Of a stretch of DNA of 47,966 bases, positions 34,382 through 43,516 are shown one piece after another. The position numbers were made by a program, and so were the translations under genes. The notes beneath the pieces were generated by a model. It searched no databases and had not been told where the DNA came from. It saw only the letters and a list, made by a program, of their open reading frames with translations. Numbering within the stretch: the first letter of the stretch is position 1; the number at the start of each line of letters is the position of its first letter. Origin of the DNA: an uncultured Acetatifactor sp. (GTDB lineage Bacteria > Bacillota > Clostridia > Lachnospirales > Lachnospiraceae); NCBI GenBank assembly GCA_934394515.1, contig CAKRRU010000003.1, forward strand, positions 1-47,966, in the 5' to 3' direction.

Positions 34382-37195
34382 ATGAAATACACATTAGATT
34401 ATCAAAAGTACGCCAGCCTGGCAAGGCGTGTAGCAGCGGAAGGAAGTGTACTGCTTCGTAATGAGGATGCTGCATTGCCTTTGCAGAAGGGGCAGAGAGT
34501 ATCTATCTTCGGCAGAACACAGTTCAAGTATTATAAGAGCGGCACCGGCTCCGGCGGTATGGTGAATGCACCGTATGTGACGAATATTACGGACAGCCTG
34601 AAAGAAGACGGAACGGTACAGGTAAACGAAACGCTGGAGACACAGTACAGAGAATGGCTGAAGGAGCATCCTTTTGATGTGGGAGAAGGCTGGGCCATGG
34701 AGCCCTGGAACCAGGAAGAGATGCCTGTTACCGAAGAAACAGCGAAGCAGGCAGCGGAAAACTCGGATCTGGCAATCGTAATCATTGGCCGTACCGCCGG
34801 AGAGGACAAAGATAACAGTGCCACAGAGGGAAGCTATCTGCTGACAAATGCAGAGGAAGAGATCCTTCGGAATGTGTGCAATGCGTTCGACCGGACGATT
34901 GTGGTGCTGAATGTCGGCAACATTATGGATATGAAGTGGGTAGACCGGTATCAGCCGCAGGCAGTGCTGTATGTGTGGCAGGGCGGTCAGGAGGGCGGCA
35001 GAGCCTGTGCGGATATCCTGACCGGCAAGGTGAACCCAAGCGGTAAACTCAGCGATACCATTGCAGAAGATATTGCGGACTATCCTTCTACGGAGAACTT
35101 CGGTGATCCCGTGGAGAATTTCTATGCAGAAGATATTTATGTGGGCTATCGTTATTTTGAGACTTTTGCAAAAGATAAAGTAAAATATCCTTTCGGATTT
35201 GGATTGTCCTATACCAACTTCCAGACAGAAAGTTTTGATCTTGCAGTGCAGGGAACGCAGGTGACGGCAATTGTCAAGGTGACGAATGTGGGATGTGTGC
35301 CCGGCAGAGAGACGATGCAGCTGTATCTGGAAGTACCGCAGGGAAAATTAGGCAAACCGTTGCGTCAGCTGGCAGCGTATGCCAAGACAGAAACACTGAA
35401 GCCCGGAGAGACAGAAGAATTGATCCTGAAAGCGGATCTGACAGAACTTGCTTCGTATGATGACAGTGGTGTCACAGGACATAAATCCTGCTACGTGTTG
35501 GAAGCCGGAGACTATTTTTTCTATGTTGGCACAGATGTACGAAGTGCAAAAGAGATTGGTAAGGTTACATTAGCAGAGCTTCAGGTGACGCAGACAGTTA
35601 CGGAAGCGTTGGCACCGGTGCAGACATTCAAGCGCATGAAACCGTACTTTTTTGAAGAATCCGGGCATGCGGCTGTGAACTGGGAGAAGGTTCCTCTGCG
35701 GACCATAGATCTGGCAGAACGCATCTTACGGGAGAGACCGACAGAGAGCGAATACGTGGGAGATCAGGGATGGAAACTTTCGGATGTAAAGGACGGTAAA
35801 ATCACATTGGAACAGTTCCTGACACAGCTGTCAGACGAAGACCTGATCTGTATGACCAGAGGAGAAGGTATGTGTTCTCCGAAAGTTACGCCCGGTACGG
35901 CAGCAGCTTTCGGTGGAGTGACAAAATCTCTGGAGAAATTCGGAATTCCCATAGCCTGCTGTTCGGATGGCCCGTCCGGTATCCGTATGGACTGTGGAAC
36001 GATGGCATATGCGCTTCCCAACGGTACGCTGTTAGCCTGCACCTTTGACCCGGAACTGGTGGAAGAGTTGTATGAGATGGAAGGCATGGAACTTCGGAAG
36101 AACAAGATCGATACACTCTTAGGCCCCGGCATCAACATTCACAGAAATCCTTTGAACGGACGTAATTTTGAGTATTTTTCCGAGGATCCGTACCTTACCG
36201 GTACCATGGCATCCGCCCAGCTCAAAGGCATGGCAAAATACGGTGTCACCGGTACAATCAAACATTTTGCATGTAATAACCAGGAGTTCAAGAGACATGA
36301 CAGCAATGCCATCGTTTCCGAGAGAGCTGTTCGGGAGATTTACCTGAAAGGCTTTGAGATCGCTGTGAAACAGGGCGGAGCTTACAGCATTATGTCTACT
36401 TACGGTCCGGTGAACGGTCTGTGGACGGCGGGCAATTATGACCTCTTAACCACGATTCTGCGTAAGGAATGGGGATATCAGGGCATTGTGATGACTGACT
36501 GGTGGGCGAAGGTCAATGAAGAAGGCGGTCCGGCTTCTGGAAATCAGACAATCCCCATGGTGCGTGCACAGAACGACATCTACATGGTAGTGGCAAATGC
36601 AGCGGCCAATTCCGCAGGGGACAATACAGCGGAAGGTCTGGCAGACGGCAGACTGACCAGGGCACAGCTTCAAAGGAATGTGACAAATATCTGTAAATTC
36701 CTGCTCAGATCTGTGGCAATGGAGAGACTGCTTGGCAGAGAGCCGGAAGAATGTGTAGAACTTCACAGTCCGGTAAGCACGGAAGGTGCCGGGGACAGTG
36801 GACGTGTGTTGGCGCGCATGGAGATGCCGGAGCAGAAGCTTGGTGTAGAGATCGCACTGCCGATCGAAGAGCTTTCTACGAAAAAGGGAACCGGTGCCGT
36901 ATATCAGCTGCATTTCCCCCAAAAGGGACGCTATGAACTGGTATTTCAGATGAGCTCTGTCATGGGACCTCTGGCACAGCTTCCGATTTCCGTATTCCTG
37001 AACAATACCTTGCAGCAGACGGTAACGATCAGCGGAACGGAAGGAAAAGTTGTGGAGCATGCCGTGACGCTGGCAATCCGGCAGGCCGGTGAGGTATATA
37101 TGAAGTTGTATTTCGGAGAGAGCGGTATAGAGATGCACAGGATGTTCTTACGCTTCGTGGGGAAGAATGACATTGAAAGCTTCCGAAATGAATAA
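34382..37195 (+). CDS. Glycoside hydrolase family 3 beta-glucosidase with reversed domain order
   Basis: 937 residues, no signal peptide, so cytoplasmic. The (alpha/beta)6 GH3_C domain comes first (about 10-290: EGSVLLRNEDAALPL, AGEDKDNSATEGSYLL, YPFGFGLSYTNF). A fibronectin-like domain (about 295-400) follows. The catalytic barrel is last (about 480-780: CCSDGPSGIRMDCG, GPGINIHRNPLNGRNFEYF, TIKHFACNNQE), with the nucleophile Asp in GIVMTDWWAK. A small C-terminal beta domain ends the protein. This swapped order is known in some ruminal and gut GH3 enzymes. It probably hydrolyses short beta-glucosides taken up from plant fibre. A terminator follows. Confidence 0.92.
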   Translation: MKYTLDYQKYASLARRVAAEGSVLLRNEDAALPLQKGQRVSIFGRTQFKYYKSGTGSGGMVNAPYVTNITDSLKEDGTVQVNETLETQYREWLKEHPFDVGEGWAMEPWNQEEMPVTEETAKQAAENSDLAIVIIGRTAGEDKDNSATEGSYLLTNAEEEILRNVCNAFDRTIVVLNVGNIMDMKWVDRYQPQAVLYVWQGGQEGGRACADILTGKVNPSGKLSDTIAEDIADYPSTENFGDPVENFYAEDIYVGYRYFETFAKDKVKYPFGFGLSYTNFQTESFDLAVQGTQVTAIVKVTNVGCVPGRETMQLYLEVPQGKLGKPLRQLAAYAKTETLKPGETEELILKADLTELASYDDSGVTGHKSCYVLEAGDYFFYVGTDVRSAKEIGKVTLAELQVTQTVTEALAPVQTFKRMKPYFFEESGHAAVNWEKVPLRTIDLAERILRERPTESEYVGDQGWKLSDVKDGKITLEQFLTQLSDEDLICMTRGEGMCSPKVTPGTAAAFGGVTKSLEKFGIPIACCSDGPSGIRMDCGTMAYALPNGTLLACTFDPELVEELYEMEGMELRKNKIDTLLGPGINIHRNPLNGRNFEYFSEDPYLTGTMASAQLKGMAKYGVTGTIKHFACNNQEFKRHDSNAIVSERAVREIYLKGFEIAVKQGGAYSIMSTYGPVNGLWTAGNYDLLTTILRKEWGYQGIVMTDWWAKVNEEGGPASGNQTIPMVRAQNDIYMVVANAAANSAGDNTAEGLADGRLTRAQLQRNVTNICKFLLRSVAMERLLGREPEECVELHSPVSTEGAGDSGRVLARMEMPEQKLGVEIALPIEELSTKKGTGAVYQLHFPQKGRYELVFQMSSVMGPLAQLPISVFLNNTLQQTVTISGTEGKVVEHAVTLAIRQAGEVYMKLYFGESGIEMHRMFLRFVGKNDIESFRNE

Positions 37196-37240
37196 AACAA
37201 AGAAATAAGGAAACAAGCAATAGCTTAAAGCAATGAGAAA

Positions 37241-37270
37241 GGCTCACGGTAGAAACTGTGGGTCTTTTTT
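37241..37270 (+). terminator. Intrinsic terminator after the GH3 gene
   Basis: GGCTCACGGT and ACTGTGGGTC pair with one wobble around AGAA, then TTTTTT. Confidence 0.75.
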
Positions 37271-37483
37271 GCAATAGAAAATAAAAACCTTAACGGAATA
37301 TTTATGCATAGAAGCGGAAAGAAGAATTGACTTATGTCGATATTTCAGATAGAATCAAATCTTGAGCGTTTTGATGCCTGGAGGTGCAGAATTTACTTTA
37401 TTTTCAGAAAATATGAGAAAAATAAAGGAAATAGCAGGCTAAGAACACTTATAAAATCGAAAACATACGAGGAGGCAGGAAAA

Positions 37484-38842
37484 GTGGTAGCACAGATACT
37501 TGCAGTAGTCATATTTCTGGCGATGTTTGTTCTGATCGTTCTGGAAGTATGGGAGAGACACATTATCACACTGGGCTGCGGTCTGCTGACACTGATACTG
37601 GTATTCGGACTGGGAATGCACAGTATGAGCGCAGTGTTGGAGACACTGAATTTAGGCAGCTTTTTTACAAGTCATTTCTGGTATACGGCGGGACAGTCCG
37701 CGGAGGCTTCCAGCGGAATCAACTGGGAGACGATCGTATTTGTAGCGGGAATGATGATCATGGTAGAGGGAATGGCGAGAGTGGGATTTTTCCGGTGGCT
37801 CTGCATGCGCCTTGCCAAGATGGTCAAGTATAAGGTAGTGCCGCTGTTCGTGACCTTTATGGTATTGTCCGGTATTCTGGCAATGTTCATTGACAGCATT
37901 ACCGTAATTCTGTTCCTGGCAGCCGTAACGATCGAATTGTCACAATTATTGAAGTTTAATCCGGTACCGATGATTCTGGCAGAAGTGTTCTGCGCAAATC
38001 TGGGCGGATCCGCTACCATGTGCGGAGATCCCCCTAACATCATTATCGGTACTTCCCTCGGATATTCCTTCACGGATTTCCTGACTAATACCGGTGTGAT
38101 CGCGGGTGTATCCCTGATCGTGGTAGTAGCGTATTTTTATCTGGTATTTCATAAGGAACTGCGTGCCAGCGAGGCCGCTGCGGCAGGCAGCAACCAGACG
38201 TATCCGGATCCTTCCGAAGCAATCACCGATAAGAAGGGATTCGTGATCAGCACCATCATTTTCCTGTGTGCTGTAGTATTGTTGGTAACCCACGCACAGA
38301 CCGGACTGACAGTATCCTGCATCGGCGTATTCATCTCTATCGTAACACTGATCGCAGCCGGCAAGGACGCACTGAAACTGATCAAACAGATCGATTATAA
38401 GACGTTATTGTTTTTCGTCGGATTGTTCATGGTAGTCGGTGGTCTGGAGCAGACCGGCATCCTGAAGGTGATGGCGAACTTTATCGGAGACATCAGCAAC
38501 GGTAATCTGATGTTAATGATCGCAATTATCCTGTGGATCTCTGCGATTGCCAGTGCATTTGTGGATAATATTCCTTTTGCGGCAACCATGATTCCTATCA
38601 TCAGCAGTCTGTCAGCGACCCAGGGCGTGGAGCTGTCGATTCTGGCATGGGCGCTGGCTATGGGTACCGATATCGGCGGAAGTGCTACTCCTATCGGAGC
38701 ATCTGCCAATGTTGTGGGTATTGCTACCGCAGCAAAAGCAGGTCATATGATCAAGTGGGGAAAATATTGCAAAGTTATGGCTCCCGCGACTATAATAGTA
38801 GTAGGCATCTCCATGTTAATGATCTATGCGAGATACCTGTAA
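37484..38842 (+). CDS. ArsB/NhaD-like anion or Na+/H+ transporter (SLC13/IT superfamily)
   Basis: 452 residues from a GTG start with GAGGAGG 9 bases upstream; a longer frame from 37334 adds 50 residues with no membrane-protein character. About 11-12 hydrophobic segments. Motifs of the ion-transporter superfamily are repeated: GMARVGFFRWLCMRLAK, MFIDSITVILFLAAVTIEL, ANLGGSATMCGDPPNIIIG (the hallmark) and, in the second half, SAFVDNIPFAATMIPII and GTDIGGSATPIGASANVVG. The substrate is undecided (arsenite, Na+/H+, dicarboxylate or sulfate). It is 21 bases before a kinase-like gene, so co-transcribed. Confidence 0.87.
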   Translation: MVAQILAVVIFLAMFVLIVLEVWERHIITLGCGLLTLILVFGLGMHSMSAVLETLNLGSFFTSHFWYTAGQSAEASSGINWETIVFVAGMMIMVEGMARVGFFRWLCMRLAKMVKYKVVPLFVTFMVLSGILAMFIDSITVILFLAAVTIELSQLLKFNPVPMILAEVFCANLGGSATMCGDPPNIIIGTSLGYSFTDFLTNTGVIAGVSLIVVVAYFYLVFHKELRASEAAAAGSNQTYPDPSEAITDKKGFVISTIIFLCAVVLLVTHAQTGLTVSCIGVFISIVTLIAAGKDALKLIKQIDYKTLLFFVGLFMVVGGLEQTGILKVMANFIGDISNGNLMLMIAIILWISAIASAFVDNIPFAATMIPIISSLSATQGVELSILAWALAMGTDIGGSATPIGASANVVGIATAAKAGHMIKWGKYCKVMAPATIIVVGISMLMIYARYL

Positions 38843-38863
38843 GATTGTAAGGAGGGCAGACCC

Positions 38864-39463
38864 ATGAGTGAACAATTGATTATCTCCGTCAGCCGTGAGT
38901 ACGGCAGCGGCGGACACGAGATCGCACAGAAGCTGGCAGAGTATTACAAATTGCCCATGTACGATCACAACCTGTTAGACGAGGTGGCTGCAAGCATGAA
39001 TGTGAGCAGCCAGGAACTGGCAGAGTTTGACGAAAGGAGACGTAACAAATTCCTGTACCGCAGTGTAATGGGGATGAACAGCTCTCCGGCAGACAATGTA
39101 GCCAGGATGCAGTTCGATTATATCAAGAAAAAAGCGGAAGCCGGAGAGTCCTTTGTGATCGTAGGACGTTGTTCCGAGATCGTGCTGAAGGATAATCCGA
39201 ATCTGATCTCCATATTTGTATTGGGAGACAGAGAGGCCAAGATTGAACGTGTCATGCGGATCTATGAACTGGATGCCCGTCATGCGGAGGAGCGTATGAT
39301 CGAGAAGGACCGCCGCAGAAAATCTTACCATAACAGTCATTGTAAGGTAAAATGGGGAGATTCCCGTAATTACGATCTGTCTGTCAACAGCAGCAAGCTG
39401 GGTGTAGATGAGACTGTGGAAGCTCTGAAAAATTACATAGACGCAAGAATTGCTCATAAATAG
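38864..39463 (+). CDS. Cytidylate kinase-like family protein
   Basis: 199 residues with AAGGAGGG upstream. The P-loop region is ISVSREYGSGGHEIAQKLAE, typical of the 'cytidylate kinase-like' family, in which the loop is GSGGxxIG/A rather than that of true Cmk. It continues YDHNLLDEVA, ESFVIVGRCSEIVLKD and the lid region RRKSYHNSHCKVKWGDSRNYDL. These proteins often neighbour transporters in Clostridia; their phospho-acceptor is not known. Pairing with the transporter upstream suggests a linked role. A strong terminator follows. Confidence 0.85.
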   Translation: MSEQLIISVSREYGSGGHEIAQKLAEYYKLPMYDHNLLDEVAASMNVSSQELAEFDERRRNKFLYRSVMGMNSSPADNVARMQFDYIKKKAEAGESFVIVGRCSEIVLKDNPNLISIFVLGDREAKIERVMRIYELDARHAEERMIEKDRRRKSYHNSHCKVKWGDSRNYDLSVNSSKLGVDETVEALKNYIDARIAHK

Positions 39464-39490
39464 GGCAGACATAAGTCAACAAAAATGCAG

Positions 39491-39549
39491 AGACTATCTG
39501 TGGAAGGCATACGAAAGAAAATCGTGTGGCTGCCGCAGATAGTCTTTTT
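39491..39549 (+). terminator. Terminator after the cytidylate-kinase-like gene
   Basis: AGACTATCTG pairs with CAGATAGTCT, with inner pairing (GGCA/TGCC, ACGA/TCGT), followed by TTTTT. Confidence 0.8.
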
Positions 39550-39706
39550 CTATTGCTATATAGGACATCTCTTAAGAAACTCCGGATAACATTTAAACAA
39601 AAATTAAGGATTTCTGCCGTGACGAATACAGAAGAGTGTGGTATTATCCTAGAAGATAAACAGTAATAAAACGTGCAAAATCAGGTACGTGGAAATGAGG
39701 TACAGG

Positions 39707-41206
39707 ATGAGCGATAAGGAAAGAGACTCCATCCGCGAGATGGAAGATATACAAAGAGGTCTGGAGGCCTTTTTACAGCAGGAGATGCAGGATATGCAGG
39801 TATCCGGAACCCGTCGCAGCGCAGGACGCCCGACGGCAAATGACGGGATCCGCGGAGCGGAACGTCAGACAGAGAAACATCCCGCTCCGCAGATGTATGA
39901 TATGAGGGAAGATGATGAGGATGAGGAGGAACCGGATGTGATCGGATCCGACAGAAGATCAAGATCCCGGGAAGATTATGCCGAGGACTGGGATGATCCC
40001 GTATACCGTAAGCGTCAGGCGGCCCGCAGGGAGGCGGCGCGCCGAGATGCAGAAAGCCGAAATAGCGGTAATCGCAGCCGCAGCAGACGGGAAGACTATG
40101 CGGATGAATATGAGGATTACGAGGAAGACTACGAAGAATATAATGACAGAAAACGTTCCGGCAGGAGAGCCGACAGACGTGAGGAGACAGACACGAAAGC
40201 AGATAAGAAGAAACAAAAGAACAATAAAAAAGCAGTTAAGAGCAGAAAAAAGAAAAAATCAGGATTCAAGCGTTTTCTGATCGCTGTAGTGCTGATCATC
40301 GCATTCCTGGCAGCTGGATTGTATGTGCTGGTAGGCAAGGTTTACGGAAAGATGACTTATGAGAAGGTTGACGCGGTAGCTTCTTCTCCCATGAAAGAAG
40401 ACGGTGTGACGAATATCCTGCTGATCGGTAATGATTCCCGCGAAAACGGGGAAGACGGCAGATCCGATGCCATGATCCTGTTGTCCATCAGCAACAAGAC
40501 TAAGAAGATCTACATGACTTCCCTGCTTCGTGATATGTATGTGGACATTCCGGGACATAAGGGAAATCGTCTGAATGCGGCATATTCCTACGGCGGAGCA
40601 GAACTGCTTATGGAGACCATTGAACAGAATTTTGACATTCATGTCAGCCGTTATGTACTGGTGAATTTTGAAGCGTTTGCCAACCTCGTAGACGCTGTCG
40701 GCGGGGTGGACCTGGAACTGACCGGCAAGGAAGTAGAGTACGTTAACGGTTATCTGGTAGAATATAATATTCTGCTGGGGAGACCGGAAGGAACAGACTA
40801 CTTTGAAGATACCTCCGGAGGTATGGTGCATCTGAACGGTCCCCAGGCGCTGGCATATTGCAGAAACCGTTATATCGGTACGGATTTCGGCAGAACCGAG
40901 CGTCAGAGAAAAGTACTGACTGCGGTGATCCACAAGCTGCCTCAGGGAATGCTGACCAATTCGAAGGGACTGATCGATGGTCTGATGCCGAATCTGACTA
41001 CGAATCTGACCCAGACGGAGTGTTATCAGTTAGGCCTTATGGCACCGAAGGCCGTGACCTACGATATTATCCAGAACAGCATTCCGCTGGAAGGCACTTA
41101 TAAGGATGCGACCATCCGTGAGATGGCGGTATTGGAAGTGGATTTTGAAGCCAATAAAAAATTCCTGAAGGAAAATCTGTACGGAGACGGTACAACGGCA
41201 GAATGA
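39707..41206 (+). CDS. LytR-CpsA-Psr (LCP) family wall-polymer ligase with long charged cytoplasmic tail
   Basis: 499 residues; MSDKERDSIREME follows GAGGTACAGG. The first ~195 residues are cytoplasmic and low-complexity: acidic runs (DEDEEEPD, EDYEEDYEEY), then a Lys/Arg-rich block before a single membrane helix (FLIAVVLIIAFLAAGLYVLV). The extracellular LCP domain follows, with DGRSDAMILLSI, TSLLRDMYVDIPG, NAAYSYGG and the Arg-rich RNRYIGTDFGRTERQRK that binds the polyprenyl phosphate. LCP enzymes transfer teichoic acids or capsule polymers from lipid carriers to peptidoglycan. The long charged tail is unusual and may take part in regulation or protein contacts. A CapA-like gene follows 48 bases later. 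Confidence 0.9.
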   Translation: MSDKERDSIREMEDIQRGLEAFLQQEMQDMQVSGTRRSAGRPTANDGIRGAERQTEKHPAPQMYDMREDDEDEEEPDVIGSDRRSRSREDYAEDWDDPVYRKRQAARREAARRDAESRNSGNRSRSRREDYADEYEDYEEDYEEYNDRKRSGRRADRREETDTKADKKKQKNNKKAVKSRKKKKSGFKRFLIAVVLIIAFLAAGLYVLVGKVYGKMTYEKVDAVASSPMKEDGVTNILLIGNDSRENGEDGRSDAMILLSISNKTKKIYMTSLLRDMYVDIPGHKGNRLNAAYSYGGAELLMETIEQNFDIHVSRYVLVNFEAFANLVDAVGGVDLELTGKEVEYVNGYLVEYNILLGRPEGTDYFEDTSGGMVHLNGPQALAYCRNRYIGTDFGRTERQRKVLTAVIHKLPQGMLTNSKGLIDGLMPNLTTNLTQTECYQLGLMAPKAVTYDIIQNSIPLEGTYKDATIREMAVLEVDFEANKKFLKENLYGDGTTAE

Positions 41207-41254
41207 TGAGACGACATCAGGAAAGTATTGTCGCAAAACAGAGGGGAGCTGCTT

Positions 41255-42463
41255 ATGGGGCATAGAAAAAAGAGGTTTGCGGCACTGATCTGTGCGGCGG
41301 CTGTGATCATGCTTGGCGGATGTGGTGATGACCTGACACAGCAGATCTACATTCCGGGAAGGGAAGAGCTGGCGCAGCCCATTGGAGGTTATCATGCCGG
41401 GGCACAGGAAGACCGGACTTCAGAGACTTCCGGGGTGGCAGCCGGTGAAGAAAGCGCATCCCCGGGGGATTTGACGGGTGACAGTTATACGATCACGATC
41501 TCTGCAGCCGGAGATGTGACACTGGGAACGCATCAGGAACAGGACTATGGTTCATCCTTCCGTCAGGCATACGATCAGGCAGAGGATGAGGGTTATTTTT
41601 TTGAAAATGTGCGGGATATTTTTGGCTCAGATGATATGACCATTGTGAATCTGGAGGGACCGCTTACGAATTCCGATCAGATGCGGGAGAACCAGACCTA
41701 TTGCATCAAAGGGGATCCGGCGTATGCGCACCTGCTGACATTAGGGGATATCGAGGCAGTCAGCTTTGCCAACAATCACCGCCTGGACTATGGAGAACAG
41801 GGAAGCCGGGATACGATCGCTGCCTTGGAGCAGGAAGGGATCGTCTATGCTTATGATAAAACGACAGGAGTATATGAGGTTTCGGACAGTGCGGCGGCAC
41901 ACGGCGGAGAGCGCAACCTGAAGATAGGTATTATTGCTGTAAATGAAGTAGAATGGGGTGCGCAGGTAGAAAAGCTGATCCAGGATAATATGGAAGCACT
42001 GCGGGAACAGAATGCGGATCTGATTCTGGTGTGTTGCCACTGGGGCATTGAAAAAGATACAGTCCCTGAGAACTATCAACAGGTACTGGGCAGAAAATGC
42101 ATCGACTGGGGTGCGGATCTGGTCATCGGACATCATCCGCATGTCCTCCAGGGGATCGAGGAGTATAAGGGCAGATATATTATTTACAGCCTGGCGAATT
42201 TCTGCTTCGGAGCCAACCGGAATCCTGAGGATAAGGACACTATGATCTTCCAACAGACGTTTACCTTTGAAGACGGACAAAAGAAAGAAGATCAGAATGC
42301 CCGGATCATCCCCTGCCTGGTAAGCTCTGTAAAAACGAGGAACGATTTCCGACCTACACCGGCAACGGGCGAGGATAAAGATAGAATCCTACAGCGTATG
42401 AATGAATACAGCAAGCCCTTCGGTGTGGAATTTGATGAAAATGGTGGGATCATGGTGAATTGA
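41255..42463 (+). CDS. CapA/PgsA-like lipoprotein (metallophosphatase fold)
   Basis: 402 residues. The ATG before GHRKKRFAALICAAAVIMLGG is chosen for the upstream GAGGGGAG and because it yields a lipoprotein signal with lipobox LGGC. The CapA domain shows ISAAGDVTLGTH, VNLEGPLTNSD, SFANNHRLDYGEQG, VCCHWGIEKD and IGHHPHVLQGIEEYKG, with metal-binding Asp, Asn-His and His residues in place. CapA/PgsA proteins act in poly-gamma-glutamate or capsule export, but stand-alone versions like this are common in Clostridia. Adjacency to the LCP ligase points to an envelope-polymer role. Confidence 0.88.
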   Translation: MGHRKKRFAALICAAAVIMLGGCGDDLTQQIYIPGREELAQPIGGYHAGAQEDRTSETSGVAAGEESASPGDLTGDSYTITISAAGDVTLGTHQEQDYGSSFRQAYDQAEDEGYFFENVRDIFGSDDMTIVNLEGPLTNSDQMRENQTYCIKGDPAYAHLLTLGDIEAVSFANNHRLDYGEQGSRDTIAALEQEGIVYAYDKTTGVYEVSDSAAAHGGERNLKIGIIAVNEVEWGAQVEKLIQDNMEALREQNADLILVCCHWGIEKDTVPENYQQVLGRKCIDWGADLVIGHHPHVLQGIEEYKGRYIIYSLANFCFGANRNPEDKDTMIFQQTFTFEDGQKKEDQNARIIPCLVSSVKTRNDFRPTPATGEDKDRILQRMNEYSKPFGVEFDENGGIMVN

Positions 42464-42552
42464 CTGATGGGAGATGTTGATAACTTCCGGATGATGAGAC
42501 AAATGTGTGGATAGCGACATGTGCGCATGAAGAATAGAGGAAAGGAACTGCC

Positions 42553-43440
42553 ATGGAAAAAGCATTTAAGCTGGACTTTATTAATGACAAAACGGGAAGC
42601 CTGTATGTGAATTGCTGCGGATGCTCCCGGACAGAACCGCTGCATAGCTTTGGACCGGCATCGAAACCACATTATCTGATTCATTATGTTCTAAGCGGTA
42701 AAGGGCATTTCCGTTTTCATGACAAGGAATATCAGCTGGAAGCCGGATACGGATTCCTGATCCAGCCTAATGAACTGGCTTTTTATCAGGCAGATGCCAA
42801 AGACCCGTGGAGTTATCTGTGGGTGGGATTTGCCGGAAGCCGTGCGGAAGAATACCTGCACAGCATGGGACTTTCCGACAGACATCCGATTTTTTCCTGT
42901 GATAAATCCGAGGAATTGTATTCTATTGTGCGGGATATGATGGAGCATAATACGTTCGGAATCGCGGATGATCTGCGCAGAAACGGGCTGCTGGGAGTGT
43001 TCCTGTCAGTGATCGCTGACAGCGCCGGTGTCGTGGCGAGAGAGGAAGAAGATAAAGGCAACCAGTATGTGAAAAAAGCTGTTTCTTTTATCCAGAGCAA
43101 CTACTGTAACCCTATCAAGGTCACAGATGTGGCAGAATATGTATGTATCAATCGCAGCTATTTATATACACTGTTTCAGAATTATCTGGGAATGTCACCG
43201 CAGCAGTTTTTGACAACGTTTCGAATCACGAAAGCGAGAGAACTGTTGGAATCGACCAATTATCCTATTGAGAGTATTGCGTTATCCTGCGGCTACAGTG
43301 ACGCATTGGTGTTCACCAAGGCATTCCATGCCATGAAAGGCATGTCCCCGTCCAAATACCGCAAGGAAAGCCATAAGGAGAGCACAAAAGAACAGCTTCA
43401 GGAGGTTGAAGGCCTGATCGCCCGTCTATTGAAACCGTAA
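42553..43440 (+). CDS. AraC-family transcriptional regulator
   Basis: 295 residues with GAGGAAAGGAA upstream. The N-terminal cupin (AraC_binding type) includes HYLIHYVLSGKGHFRFHDKE and LEAGYGFLIQPNELAFYQAD, then PWSYLWVGFAG. The C-terminal DNA-binding part has two helix-turn-helix motifs (VTDVAEYVCINRSYLYTLFQ, IESIALSCGYSDALVFTKAF). This N-domain type usually senses plant sugars such as arabinosides or melibiose-like compounds. No metabolic gene adjoins it: upstream is capA-like, downstream is a bidirectional terminator, so its target is elsewhere or upstream of itself. Confidence 0.87.
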   Translation: MEKAFKLDFINDKTGSLYVNCCGCSRTEPLHSFGPASKPHYLIHYVLSGKGHFRFHDKEYQLEAGYGFLIQPNELAFYQADAKDPWSYLWVGFAGSRAEEYLHSMGLSDRHPIFSCDKSEELYSIVRDMMEHNTFGIADDLRRNGLLGVFLSVIADSAGVVAREEEDKGNQYVKKAVSFIQSNYCNPIKVTDVAEYVCINRSYLYTLFQNYLGMSPQQFLTTFRITKARELLESTNYPIESIALSCGYSDALVFTKAFHAMKGMSPSKYRKESHKESTKEQLQEVEGLIARLLKP

Positions 43441-43454
43441 AGAACAACACCATT

Positions 43455-43492
43455 AAAAATGCTCATTCAAGTAAATCTGAATGAGCATTTTT
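43455..43492. terminator. Bidirectional terminator between the AraC and chemoreceptor genes
   Basis: AAAAATGCTCATTCA and TGAATGAGCATTTTT form a perfect 15-bp stem with an 8-base loop. It has A-runs on one side and T-runs on the other, so it works for both converging transcripts. Confidence 0.9.
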
Positions 43493-43516
43493 GTACCTAG
43501 GTTTTGAACAGGCATT

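Noticed and set aside
39707..40290. Low-complexity charged region before the LCP domain as a separate gene
   Set aside because: It is in frame with a ribosome site only at its own start and leads directly into the membrane helix of the LCP domain, so it is a cytoplasmic tail.
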